Part shown: piece after piece, positions 36,727 through 45,700 of the stretch
Numbering within the stretch: the stretch's first letter is position 1
Layout: each line of letters starts with the position of its first letter
Origin: Nitrospirota bacterium
Lineage (GTDB): Bacteria > Nitrospirota > Nitrospiria > Nitrospirales > Nitrospiraceae
Length of the DNA stretch: 64,000 nucleotides
Reading direction: 5' to 3'
Assembly (NCBI GenBank): GCA_004296885.1
Contig: SCVN01000023.1
Coordinates: 496,001-560,000, forward strand
Notes under the pieces: generated by a model
Told to the model about the DNA's origin: nothing
Database searches by the model: none
The model's input: the letters and a program-made list of their open reading frames with translations, nothing else
Made by a program: the position numbers and the translations under genes

Positions 36727-37167
36727 CTAGCCGATCGCAACCGACTTCCCCTTGAGATCCTGGGTCTTCCCGCTGGCGTGGCGCTTCTCGATGCGCCATT
36801 CGGTGGGCGTGATTTGCAGCAGATGCCCTTTTACCGTCAACAATTCCCCCTGCGTGAACCGCACGCGCCCGGCATCTCCCAGCTCAACCTGCAGCACCAC
36901 TTTCCCCGTCTCGGTGTTCTTGATCAAGAGACTGGTCGGCGTGCGGCTAAGCTCATGCGCGCGCCGTTCGTTGAACGCCAACGTACTGTCCACAACCTTG
37001 ACGATCAGCCGGCTCATCTCATCGTACAGCACACAGCTGACCCGCAGCGGCCCGACCGGCTTTGGCAGCGACACTTCGATCTGCGGAATATTTTCGATTT
37101 CCACTGTGCCATCGCAGTTGCGATACAAATTGGACCCGATTTCTATGTCCACTCTATCCTCTCGCAT
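36727..37167 (-). CDS. conserved-looking hypothetical protein, beta-rich
   Basis: A 146-residue soluble protein with no signal peptide. The pattern is of alternating beta strands (VEIENIPQIEVSLPKPVGPLR in parts, SCVLYDEMSRLIVKVVDS, TSLLIKNTETGKVVLQVEL) and no catalytic motif. The start is uncertain: ATG 37167 is used, since the upstream ATG at 37188 lies in a repeat of GCTGA words and has no ribosome binding site. It ends against the 20-bp hairpin. I do not recognise a family. Confidence 0.55.
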   Translation of the reverse strand: MREDRVDIEIGSNLYRNCDGTVEIENIPQIEVSLPKPVGPLRVSCVLYDEMSRLIVKVVDSTLAFNERRAHELSRTPTSLLIKNTETGKVVLQVELGDAGRVRFTQGELLTVKGHLLQITPTEWRIEKRHASGKTQDLKGKSVAIG

Positions 37168-37177
37168 CTCAATCAAG

Positions 37178-37245
37178 CCGTCAGCCATCAGCTTTCAGCA
37201 CGGAACGATCCGGCCTCAACTGAGGGCGGATCGCTGACGGTTCCT
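37178..37245. repeat. GCTGA-word repeat plus imperfect hairpin
   Basis: CCGTCAGCCATCAGCTTTCAGC (37179-37200, here split as CCGTCAGCCATC and AGCTTTCAGC) is followed by an imperfect stem with GGAACGATCCG on one side and CGGATC ... GGTTCC on the other. Confidence 0.45.
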
Positions 37246-37247
37246 GG

Positions 37248-37460
37248 TTATGATCTCTTGATCCGATCCAGAATCAGCGCCACGCACCCGCCCAGCAACC
37301 CTCCGCCCACCACCGCGGTAAGGAGTTCGACCAGCTTCACCTCCCACAAAGAGCCCTGGGCTTGCACGACTTCCCGGATGCCGCCTTGAAGCATGATCAC
37401 CGACAATGCCATGGCCGAACCGATCAGAAACCACCAGGCGAACATCTTGACGACTTCCAT
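37248..37460 (-). CDS. small two-TM membrane protein
   Basis: A 70-residue protein with two hydrophobic helices (MFAWWFLIGSAMALSVIML and LLTAVVGGGLLGGCVALIL) joined by a short polar loop and ending in a basic tail DRIKRS. Function unknown. AAGGAG lies upstream of ATG 37460. It directly follows the YifB/ComM gene (14 bases) on the same strand and is likely in its transcript. Confidence 0.55.
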   Translation of the reverse strand: MEVVKMFAWWFLIGSAMALSVIMLQGGIREVVQAQGSLWEVKLVELLTAVVGGGLLGGCVALILDRIKRS

Positions 37461-37474
37461 GGCGCGGCTCTCCT

Positions 37475-39007
37475 TTACGACCAGTCGCTTCCGCGTCGGT
37501 CCAGACTGCGGTACTGAATCGCCTCCGCCAAATGGGAGGCCTGGATCCGATCCGACCCGGCCAGGTCGGCGATCGTCCGCGCTACGCGCAGAATGCGCCC
37601 GTAGGCCCGGGCGGACAGGCCGAGCGTCCCGATGGCCCGTTCCAGCAGCTCCCGGTCGCCCGTATCCAGCGCGCAGTATTTCTTCAAATGACGGGGCTTG
37701 AGCTGGGCGTTGCTGAAGATCGTTTCCTTCCGGTAGCGGAGCGCCTGTCGCTTCCGGGCTTCCGCCACCCGCTCCCTGATCGTTGCGGACGGTTCCCTGG
37801 TTCCGTCCCGTCCCAACTCGCGGACCGGGACCGAGGGAACCATCACCTGAATGTCCAGCCGGTCCATCAGTGGCCCGGACAGACGGGTTCGGTACATCCT
37901 GATCTGGTTCGGGGCACATCGGCACTCCTTGGTTGAGTCTCCGTAATAGCCGCAAGGACAGGGATTCATCGCCGCCACCAGCATGACGCGCGCCGGATAT
38001 CGCAGCGATCCGCTGACCCTCGTGAGGGCCACGGTACCGTCTTCGAGGGGCTGCCGCAACCCCTCCAGCACATGCCGCTTGAACAAGGGGATCTCGTCCA
38101 GAAACAAGACCCCGTGATGGGCCAAGGACACTTCGCCCGGACGGGGCACGGCGCCCCCGCCCACAAGCCCGGCGTCGGAAATGCTGTGATGCGGAGCCCG
38201 GAAGGGCCGGGTCGTCACCAGCGGATGCCCCGCGCCCAGCAACCCCGCCACGCTATGCACACGCGTGGTCTCGATGGCCTCTTCCGGCTCCATCGCCGGC
38301 AGGATGCCCGGCAGGCGCCGCGCCAACATCGTCTTGCCGGAGCCGGGAGGCCCGACCATCAGGACATTGTGTCCGCCCGCCGCCGCAATCTCCAGCGCCC
38401 GCTTTGCGTGCTCCTGCCCGACGACCTCCGCAAAGTCATCCTCCGACAGGACCGGTTCAGCCAGCAGGGCCTGACGGTCCACTTCGACCGGAGGGATGAC
38501 CGAGCGGCCGCTCAGAAACTCCACGGCTTCGGGCAAGGTCCGAACCGGATGGGCCGCCACCCCCTCGACAACCGCGGCCTCCGTCGCGTTCGCCTCCGGC
38601 AGCACCAACTGGTGGGTCCGCCGGAACGCCAAGCCGATCGAGAGGGCCCCGACCACGGGCTTAATGCGGCCATCCAGCGACAGTTCCCCGACCAACACCC
38701 GATCGCGCAACGCCTCCGGTGGAAGCACCTCTTCCGCGACGAGAATGCCCAGGGCGATCGGTAGGTCCAGGCCGGACCCTTCTTTTTTCAACCCGGCCGG
38801 CGCCAGATTGACCGTGATCTTTTTGACCGGAAACGAGAAACCGGAATTCTTGAGCGCCGCGCGGACCCGGTCACGGCTCTCGCGCACGGTGGCATCCGGC
38901 AACCCCACCACCGCAAACTGCGGCAGGCCGCCTCCGATATCCACCTCGACCTCCACCGGATGCGCATCCAGTCCGACCAACGCTGCGCTGAGAACCTTGG
39001 CCAACAT
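37475..39007 (-). CDS. YifB/ComM-family Mg-chelatase-like AAA+ ATPase
   Basis: A 510-residue AAA+ protein of the ComM/YifB group. An N-terminal Lon-like ChlI fold (GLPDATVRESRDRVRAALKN) is followed by the AAA core with Walker A GPPGSGKT near 219 and Walker B in FLDEIPLF, then a C-terminal helical domain starting near PCGYYGDSTKECRC. ComM is a branch-migration helicase that promotes integration of incoming DNA. The start is ATG 39007 (MLAKVLSAALVGLDAHPVEV); the longer frame to 39076 is not conserved-looking. Confidence 0.9.
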   Translation of the reverse strand: MLAKVLSAALVGLDAHPVEVEVDIGGGLPQFAVVGLPDATVRESRDRVRAALKNSGFSFPVKKITVNLAPAGLKKEGSGLDLPIALGILVAEEVLPPEALRDRVLVGELSLDGRIKPVVGALSIGLAFRRTHQLVLPEANATEAAVVEGVAAHPVRTLPEAVEFLSGRSVIPPVEVDRQALLAEPVLSEDDFAEVVGQEHAKRALEIAAAGGHNVLMVGPPGSGKTMLARRLPGILPAMEPEEAIETTRVHSVAGLLGAGHPLVTTRPFRAPHHSISDAGLVGGGAVPRPGEVSLAHHGVLFLDEIPLFKRHVLEGLRQPLEDGTVALTRVSGSLRYPARVMLVAAMNPCPCGYYGDSTKECRCAPNQIRMYRTRLSGPLMDRLDIQVMVPSVPVRELGRDGTREPSATIRERVAEARKRQALRYRKETIFSNAQLKPRHLKKYCALDTGDRELLERAIGTLGLSARAYGRILRVARTIADLAGSDRIQASHLAEAIQYRSLDRRGSDWS

Positions 39008-39129
39008 ACGATTGCCTTGCGGCGAGGCGACGGATCGAGGCTTCGCGATTATAGGCCTGCCCCACGGACATTTCAATTGGACTTTTCAATCACAGCAGGC
39101 GGGCCGACGCACAACCGAACGCCCCCGTG

Positions 39130-39135
39130 TATAAT
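39130..39135 (+). promoter_or_regulatory. consensus -10 predicting a leaderless transcript
   Basis: A perfect TATAAT ends 6 bases before the ATG at 39142, so transcription should start at or next to the start codon. No good -35 and no ribosome binding site are seen. Confidence 0.45.
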
Positions 39136-39141
39136 ACAGCT

Positions 39142-39762
39142 ATGCGCCGCTCGATCGTCCACGGCTTCGTTGTTCTCTCATTGCTTCTGGGCCTTGCGTT
39201 GACGGATCCGCCGGCTTCCTCCGCCCTTGCACAGGAACCGCCGACGACTCCTCGAAGCCAGGGCCGCGCCTCTGCCGCGCAGGTCGGAACGGTCATGGCC
39301 CTGCTGGCGACCTTTCAGGACGCCGGCGCCCTTCCCCCGGAATCCAGCTCCGAGGCCAACCGACTCATCAAAGCCCTCATTCAGTTTCAGGCGGCGTTCA
39401 TGAAAAGCGGAGACTCTAGCGTCTCGGACGTCTTGCTCCAGGCCCTCTCGGCAAAGTTCGGCAGCGATGCACCGGCGGCGGCTCGGGCCTTTCGGACCGA
39501 CGGGTGGACCTCCGAATCCTTGGAAGCGTTGGTGGACTATGTGACCGGCAGCCCCCCCTGGGAAAAGGGATCGTTTGAACAGGGCCTGCGCGCGTATAAT
39601 GTGGGGCGGCAGGATTTTGAGTTGCTGGCGCGCGTTTTCGTCGCCGCCCGCCTGGACCTGCAACGCCGGGGACAGGACCTGCATCAGGTCTATCGAGCCA
39701 GGAGACTGGAAATGCCTGGCGGGCGAACCGTCCCCAAGAAGAGCACTCCCGCCATCGAATGA
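39142..39762 (+). CDS. exported protein, unknown function
   Basis: A 206-residue protein with an N-terminal signal peptide (IVHGFVVLSLLLGLALT..., likely cleavage after SSALA). The mature part is mostly helical, with long amphipathic stretches (ANRLIKALIQFQAAFMKSGD; VFVAARLDLQRRGQDLHQVY) and no cysteines. No recognised domain. The start is placed at ATG 39142, six bases after a perfect TATAAT, so translation of a leaderless mRNA is likely. It precedes a small RAM-domain gene. Confidence 0.6.
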   Translation: MRRSIVHGFVVLSLLLGLALTDPPASSALAQEPPTTPRSQGRASAAQVGTVMALLATFQDAGALPPESSSEANRLIKALIQFQAAFMKSGDSSVSDVLLQALSAKFGSDAPAAARAFRTDGWTSESLEALVDYVTGSPPWEKGSFEQGLRAYNVGRQDFELLARVFVAARLDLQRRGQDLHQVYRARRLEMPGGRTVPKKSTPAIE

Positions 39763-39813
39763 ACGCAACCGGACAGGCAGCGATCGACCCATCACTAACG
39801 GAGGAGGCGGAGC

Positions 39814-40050
39814 ATGGCGACAAAAGCCTACATCCTGATCAAGGTTAAGGCCGGCAAGACCAAGGAGGTCATCAAGCAGCTCAAAAAGATCCCTGGCCTC
39901 GAGCAGGCGCACCCCTGCTTCGGCCAGCCGGACATCTTCAGCTTCGTCAATGTCGCCGACGAGAAAGCCCTGTCCGACGTGGTGATCACGAAAATCCACA
40001 CGATCGAGGGCGTGGAGGAGACCGACACGCATATTGTCGCGGAAACCTAA
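39814..40050 (+). CDS. stand-alone Lrp/AsnC ligand-binding (RAM) domain protein
   Basis: A 78-residue protein equal to the C-terminal effector-binding domain of Lrp/AsnC regulators, without the DNA-binding half (AYILIKVKAGKTKEVIKQL; ... ITKIHTIEGVEETDTHIV). Such stand-alone RAM domains form oligomers that bind small molecules or join full-length regulators. GGAGGAGGCGGAG precedes the ATG. The domain call is secure, the ligand unknown. Confidence 0.85.
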   Translation: MATKAYILIKVKAGKTKEVIKQLKKIPGLEQAHPCFGQPDIFSFVNVADEKALSDVVITKIHTIEGVEETDTHIVAET

Positions 40051-40097
40051 CCGGCAAAGACCACCTGCGCAACCGGCGGCAGTCAACGACAACAAGG

Positions 40098-40136
40098 GTG
40101 TGGGAGAGGCGGGGGTCTCGGGGCTCCCTCCCACGC
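40098..40136 (+). terminator. hairpin after the RAM-domain gene
   Basis: GTGTGGGAG (40098-40106) pairs with CTCCCACGC (40128-40136), one G-T pair, with a G-rich loop, 48 bases after the stop. No U-tract. Confidence 0.35.
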
Positions 40137-40235
40137 TCATTGACAAGCCGGCGGGGCCGTCGCTATAGTACGCCCCGCTCGCCGCAACCAAGGCCACCAC
40201 GCGATTCTTCACCGCCCATCGAACCAAGGAGCACC

Positions 40236-41027
40236 ATGCCCGAACGGCTTCCTCGTTTCACGAAAGACCAAATCGGCACAAGCGCCGTACGCTTCCCGAG
40301 CGGCGTTCCGATGCCCTCCATGACCGATGCCGCCGTGGACCCCTACGCCAAGACCAGGGTCTCCAAAGAAGTCTTGGTGGAAGGGTTGCTGTTCGGCCCG
40401 CAGGAGAAGGGGCCGTTCCCCGGCATGGTCCTGTTGCACGAAGCCTGGGGGCTCACGGCCCAGATCAAGAACCTCGGCAGCCGGCTGGCCCAGGAAGGCT
40501 ATGTGGTGCTGATCCCCAACCTCTATTCCCGGCAAGGCGGCATGGTCACGGCCAACGAGGAAATTGCGAACGCCCTGGCCGCCCGCGTCAAAGAGACGGA
40601 CCTGTTGCAGGACATCTCCTCATGTTGTGAATTTCTCAATACCCGCGACCACGTCATGCGCAACATTCATGGCGTCATCGGATTCGGCCTGGGCGGAGCG
40701 CTGGCCATGCGGTTTGCCTGCCAACGCAAGCGCCTCCGCGCCGCCGTAGCCTTCTACGCTACACCGCCAACTCCACCGACGGTCCTGAACGATCTGGTCT
40801 GCCCGCTCCTCTACCATCAGGCAGGAGCCGATACCCGGGTGCCGGCCGACTCGGCGGAACAGCTTCGCCAGACGGCCAAGACGACAGGCAAACAGGTAGA
40901 GATCCGCACTTACGCCGGGACTCCCCATGCCTTCATGAACGAAGCGAAGCCGGACAGCTATCGGCCGGAAGCAGCGAATGAGGCCTGGGAAGCGACCATT
41001 CAATTCCTCAGTCAACACCTAAAATAA
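40236..41027 (+). CDS. dienelactone-hydrolase-family protein lacking the nucleophile
   Basis: A 263-residue alpha/beta-hydrolase of the dienelactone hydrolase group (VLLHEAWGL for the oxyanion region, then HGVIGFGLGGALAMRFA). The nucleophile elbow normally reads GxCxGG or GxSxG, but here the Cys/Ser position is Gly (GFGLGG). The other triad members remain: Asp in GADTRVP and His in GTPHAFM. So it may be a pseudo-enzyme or use another mechanism. Start ATG 40236 with AAGGAG 8 bases upstream. A hypothetical secreted protein follows after 3 bases. Confidence 0.82.
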   Translation: MPERLPRFTKDQIGTSAVRFPSGVPMPSMTDAAVDPYAKTRVSKEVLVEGLLFGPQEKGPFPGMVLLHEAWGLTAQIKNLGSRLAQEGYVVLIPNLYSRQGGMVTANEEIANALAARVKETDLLQDISSCCEFLNTRDHVMRNIHGVIGFGLGGALAMRFACQRKRLRAAVAFYATPPTPPTVLNDLVCPLLYHQAGADTRVPADSAEQLRQTAKTTGKQVEIRTYAGTPHAFMNEAKPDSYRPEAANEAWEATIQFLSQHLK

Positions 41028-41030
41028 ACA

Positions 41031-42245
41031 GTGCAAGCCATCGCAAGACTAAACGTATTCAACCATCGACAAGACTGGATTGCCCGCGCCCTACTGGTGG
41101 GCGCCATCATCCTTTCAGCCTGGGTTATCCCCTCCCATCCAGCTCATGCCGACGGCCCGGCTGATCAACCTGACTTCGCCTCCATCGTGAAAGCGCACCA
41201 ACAAGGCCTGGCCTCCCTCGCTTCCGATGCCCAGGCCCAGACCCTCTTTGCATCCAGCCTGGGGGCGGCCTTGAACCTCAAAGATGGCCCCCCGACCGGC
41301 AAGCCTGGAGCCAGAAGCCAGCCGCAATCCGACCGGAGCGACCGCGTTGCAGGACAGGCGGAGGGGTCACCTCAAACAGAATGGGGCAACTTCTCCCTTC
41401 GGCTCACCGCCGAGCTGGCCGCCTGGAACCTGGCCGTCGGCCTGAGAGAGGCGGCCGACAAGGGAGACCAGGCACTCCAGACGTTGGTCCGGGCTAACGG
41501 CATGCAACACAGTTGGCTCACGGGAACCAACCAGCAACGTGAACGCCTGCGCCGAGCGTTTCTCCTGGCCGAAACCCTGACCGCCTTCGCCCCGACCGGT
41601 CAGCCCACTGGCGAGGGAACGGGGAGCCTCGACTATGCGGCAGACCTCGACCGCGCCATGCCCCTCACAGGCGCCGACAATTCGTGGTTGACTCTGGCCG
41701 AACGGACCGGGGCGACCGGCCTCAGACAACGCCTGCGCTCCGGCGCGCCGTCGTCGTCCAGCGAACCGGATATGGACCGTCTGGCGCAGACCTACTTCGA
41801 GACAAGACTGAAACCGGTATTCGTCGCGCAGGTGATCGCGCTGGCCTTGCGGGCGGAAGCGGAAGCGGAGCGGAACAGCCGAGAGGCCTGGCTCCAATTG
41901 CGGACCTGGCGGGATCGTCAGCGGGAAAGCAAAGGGTTGGCGCGCCTGTGCGGGACTTGGCAATGGACCATTCACAACCACCAGAACCACCAGGACCACA
42001 AGATGGTGATGGTGTTCGCCCCGCCGCCAGAGACGCAGCAAGCCGCTTCGGCCCAGGGGATGAAGCCGGCCAAGATCGTCGTCCTGGGGGAAGGCGTCTA
42101 TCTGCGCTGGGAATCAGCGGGAGGATATCAGGAAGACAGCCTGCTCTTCACCAGCGAAGGGCAACGACTGGAGGGCAGCTTCGTCAACTCGGCCGGAGCC
42201 TGGGGATCGATCACGGGCAAACGCGTGGCCGCCTGCAAGAATTGA
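41031..42245 (+). CDS. exported hypothetical protein
   Basis: A 404-residue protein with signal peptide (ALLVGAIILSAWVI... ending AHA). The first half of the mature part is helix-rich (TAELAAWNLAVGLREAADKG) and the C-terminal part has a small beta region (KIVVLGEGVYLRWESAGGYQ, NSAGAWGSITGKRVAACKN). No known domain. It starts with GTG only 3 bases after the hydrolase-like gene and has no separate ribosome binding site, so it should be translated by coupling. Confidence 0.6.
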   Translation: MQAIARLNVFNHRQDWIARALLVGAIILSAWVIPSHPAHADGPADQPDFASIVKAHQQGLASLASDAQAQTLFASSLGAALNLKDGPPTGKPGARSQPQSDRSDRVAGQAEGSPQTEWGNFSLRLTAELAAWNLAVGLREAADKGDQALQTLVRANGMQHSWLTGTNQQRERLRRAFLLAETLTAFAPTGQPTGEGTGSLDYAADLDRAMPLTGADNSWLTLAERTGATGLRQRLRSGAPSSSSEPDMDRLAQTYFETRLKPVFVAQVIALALRAEAEAERNSREAWLQLRTWRDRQRESKGLARLCGTWQWTIHNHQNHQDHKMVMVFAPPPETQQAASAQGMKPAKIVVLGEGVYLRWESAGGYQEDSLLFTSEGQRLEGSFVNSAGAWGSITGKRVAACKN

Positions 42246-42356
42246 CGATTGAGTGATTGAAGATTGATGATTGAAAGAACACGATTCGTCGATTCCTCTT
42301 CCGACAACGATTCGCTCATCAACCATCATCAATTCCGTTCAATCATTAATCCTTCT
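42246..42356. repeat. GATTGA-word inverted repeat between convergent genes
   Basis: GATTGA-type words cluster at 42247-42275 and their inverse (TCATCAAT, TTCAATCA) at 42326-42349. The right arm overlaps the last codons of the DUF423 gene, which therefore ends LMIERN out of the repeat. Confidence 0.45.
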
Positions 42357-42757
42357 TGATAGCCCCCCCACGCCAAACATCCCCATCCCGCGATGAAACA
42401 GACCCCGCCCACCGGCGTGATCGCGCCCAGCCATCGAAGGCCGCTCAAGGCCAGCGCATAGAGACTGCCGGAAAAGAGCAGGATGCCGGCGAGAAACAGC
42501 CAGCCCGCGAGACGCAAGCACCTCCATCCAGCCTGCGCCTCCGGCCCCCTTCGCTCGAGCAGCATCCCGGTCAGCAGAAGCGTCAGCGCATGGTACATCT
42601 GATAGCGGACTGCGGTTTCGAAGACCGCTTGCATCTCCGTCGGCAGGACCGCCTTGAGGGCATGGGCGCCGAACGCACCGGCCGCGACCCCCAAGGCTCC
42701 CAGCGCCGCCCCCAGCAGCAAGAAATTCGACGGTTGCCCCATGTCCATGCGTTCCAT
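42329..42757 (-). CDS. DUF423-family membrane protein
   Basis: A 142-residue protein with four membrane helices and the DUF423 signature LGAALGALGVAAGAFGAHALK at the N-terminus and LALSGLRWLGAITPVGG later. Inner membrane, unknown function. ATG 42757 has AAGGAGGG just upstream; longer frames do not look like coding. Its last codons lie in a GATTGA-word repeat. It is 15 bases from the large hybrid kinase on the same strand. Confidence 0.85.
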   Translation of the reverse strand: MERMDMGQPSNFLLLGAALGALGVAAGAFGAHALKAVLPTEMQAVFETAVRYQMYHALTLLLTGMLLERRGPEAQAGWRCLRLAGWLFLAGILLFSGSLYALALSGLRWLGAITPVGGVCFIAGWGCLAWGGYQEGLMIERN

Positions 42758-42771
42758 CGGCCCTCCTTCCG

Positions 42772-45700
42772 TCAGCCCTGCACCTGTCGGCCCTCCTCTA
42801 TAACCACGCGATACAAAACCTGGCTGAATGCGACGAGTGTATAGGGCTTCGCCACCATCCCGCAAAATCCGTAACGACGATAATCGGCCATGACCGGATC
42901 GTTGGCATAGCCGCTGGAAACGACGGCCTTGACCTGAGGATCCATCTCCAACAGTTGCTCGAGCGTTTCCAGCCCGCCCATGCCGCCAGGAATTGTCAAA
43001 TCCATGATGACCGCGTCGAACGGCCGGTCCTGCTCCTTGGCCTCCCGATACATCTGCAGCGCCTGGGCGCCGTCGCTCGCCTCCGCCGCTTCATAGCCGC
43101 ATTGCGTCAGCATCTCGACGCCCACGGCGCGAATCACCGGCTCGTCGTCCATGATCAGCACCCGCCCCCGCCCTTGCATCACGAGATGTACCCGCTCCTG
43201 GGGAGCCGGCGTGCCGGCCGACGAGGCCGGCAGGTAGATCGAGAAGCTCGTGCCCACGCCGAGCTGGGATTCCACCGTCAAATGTCCCTCATGGTTCTTG
43301 ACGATTGAGAACGAGGTGGATAGGCCCAGACCGCTGCCCACTTTCTTCGTCGTAAAATAGGGGTCAAAGATCTTGGTGAGAAACTGCGGCGCGATGCCCA
43401 CGCCCTGATCCCGGATCGTGACCTTGACATAGCGTCCGTCCGGAAGCGGCGGTTGCCGGGCCACGGCAAAGCCGGCCAGCACCACATTTTCCCCCCGAAT
43501 CGTCACGGTGCCTCCGTTGGGCATGGCTTGCTGCGCGTTGAGGACCAGGTTGTGCACCACCTGGCTCATCTGCCCCTCATCGATATCGACAGCCCACAGA
43601 TCCTGGGGAAACAGGCAATCGCACAGGACGTTGCTCCCGCGCAGCACGAAGTTCGCCCACTCCGGCAACAGCTCGCCGATCGCCGAGACCCGCTTGAGCG
43701 GCTGCCCCCCCTTGGAAAAAGTCAGGAGCTGTTGGGTCAGGCCGGTGGCCCGGAGCGTGGCGCTTTCCGCCTCGCTGAGCCGGCGGAACAGTTTGTCCTC
43801 CTGGTTCAGCCCCCGCTTGGCCAGGGAAAGATTCCCGAGGACCGCCGTGAGAATGTTGTTGAAGTCGTGGGCGATCCCGCCGGCCAGGACTCCGATCGAT
43901 TCCAGCTTCTTCACAACTAGCAGCTGCCGTTCGATTTTCGCCTGCTCGGTCACATCCCGAAACACGAGCACCACGCCGATGATCGTCCCGTCGTGCGCCC
44001 TGATGGGAGCGCCGCTGTCGGCCACGAGCCGTTCGGCCCCGTCCTTGGCGATGAGGAGCGCGTGGGCGCTCAACGCCACCACGTGGCCCCTCCGCAGAAC
44101 CTGCTCGGCGGGACTGACACGGGGCTGGCGCGTCATCTCGTCCACGATATGAAAGACCCGGTTCAGCGGCTGTCCCTGCGCGTCCGCCTGGGTCCAGCCG
44201 GTCAGCGTCTCGGCGACGGCGTTGAGCAGCTGAACATATCCTTCCGCATCGGTGGCGATCACGCCGTCGCCGATCGAGCGGAGCGTCACGTCCAGCCGCT
44301 CCTTTTCGGCCGCCAAGGCACGCTCGGCCTCCTTGCGTTCGATGAATTGGCCGACCTGCCGTCCGACGGCCGTCATCATGGCCAGCAAATTCTCGTCCGG
44401 TTGCCTGGGCGCCCGACTGAAGAACTCCAGGACTCCCAGCGTGTCCGTTCCCACCTGCACAGGAAATCCGAACGCGCCGTGCAACCCGGCGTCAGCCGCC
44501 GCCTGCTCGCGCGGGAAATTTCTGTCCTGCGCCACATCGGCAATCCAGGCCGCCTCGCCTCCGGCCCAGACTCGGCCCGGCAGACCCACCCCCCCCTCGA
44601 AGGTCCGGCGCCGACTCTCCTGCACAAACCCCGGACAGTTCGCCTCGAGGAGCGGGTGTTGCCAGCCATGCTCGAACCGAAGGTGCTGTCCGGCTTCATC
44701 TATCGTCCAGAGCAGCCCCACATCCCAGGCCAGGGTCCGGCAGATCGTCTCCAGCAGCTTCGGGGCGGCCTCCGGGAGAGAAGCGGACTCCGAGAGAATG
44801 CGGGTGACCGTATGCTCCGCCAGCATCTGCTTTTCCGCCTTCCGCCGCTCCTCGATCCCGCGGAAGACCAGCACCACCCCGATCATCCGCCCTGCCGCAT
44901 CCCGGATCGGGGCCCCGCTGTCGTCGATGGGACATTCCGTCCCGTCCCGCGCCATCAAGATCGTATGGTTGGCCAGGCCCGCCACCATCCCTTCCCGCAG
45001 CACCTTGGTCACGGGGCTCTCCACCGTCTCGCGGCTGTTCTCATTGACGATCTTGAAAATCTCATCCAGGGGCCGGCCTTTCGCGTCCGACTGTTGCCAG
45101 CCGGTCAGCGATTGCGCGATCTGGTTCATGAACAGGACCGTCCCATGACGATCAGTGGCGATCACGGCATCCCCGATGCTCCCGAGCGTGATGGACAGCC
45201 ACTCTTCCCGTTCCTGGGAATAGCCGTACAGGCCGGCCAGGGACCGCGCGGCCCAGAGCGTCAAGCCCAGCATGGGCAGCCACACGAGCAAGCCCAGCCC
45301 GCCCAGGCGCAGCAAGTCCATGCGGATCGGCGCCAGCACATCGCCCCGATTCATCCGCACGAGGACGCCCCACTTTACGCCGCCCCCGGCGTCCACGCCG
45401 TGCGTTCGCGCATAGCCCGTGATCACCTGGACATGCCGGCGCAGATGTTCTTCTTCGACATAGCCCGAGCGATCCGATTGGCTCAGCCTCGCCGAGGGCA
45501 ACCCGAGTCGCAGCAGGTTGATCGGCTCCTTGAAGGCCTGTTCGGAATCCACAAAAGCCGCTCCGGATGCGGTGACAAACTGGTACTCCAGACGGCCGGA
45601 AAAGCCCGCGCGCATTTGGAACGTCCGCAAGGTCTGCGTGACAGCCTCTTCCAACTCCGCCAGCCCCACGAGGGCCGTGACTGCGCCGAGGAACTCGCCG

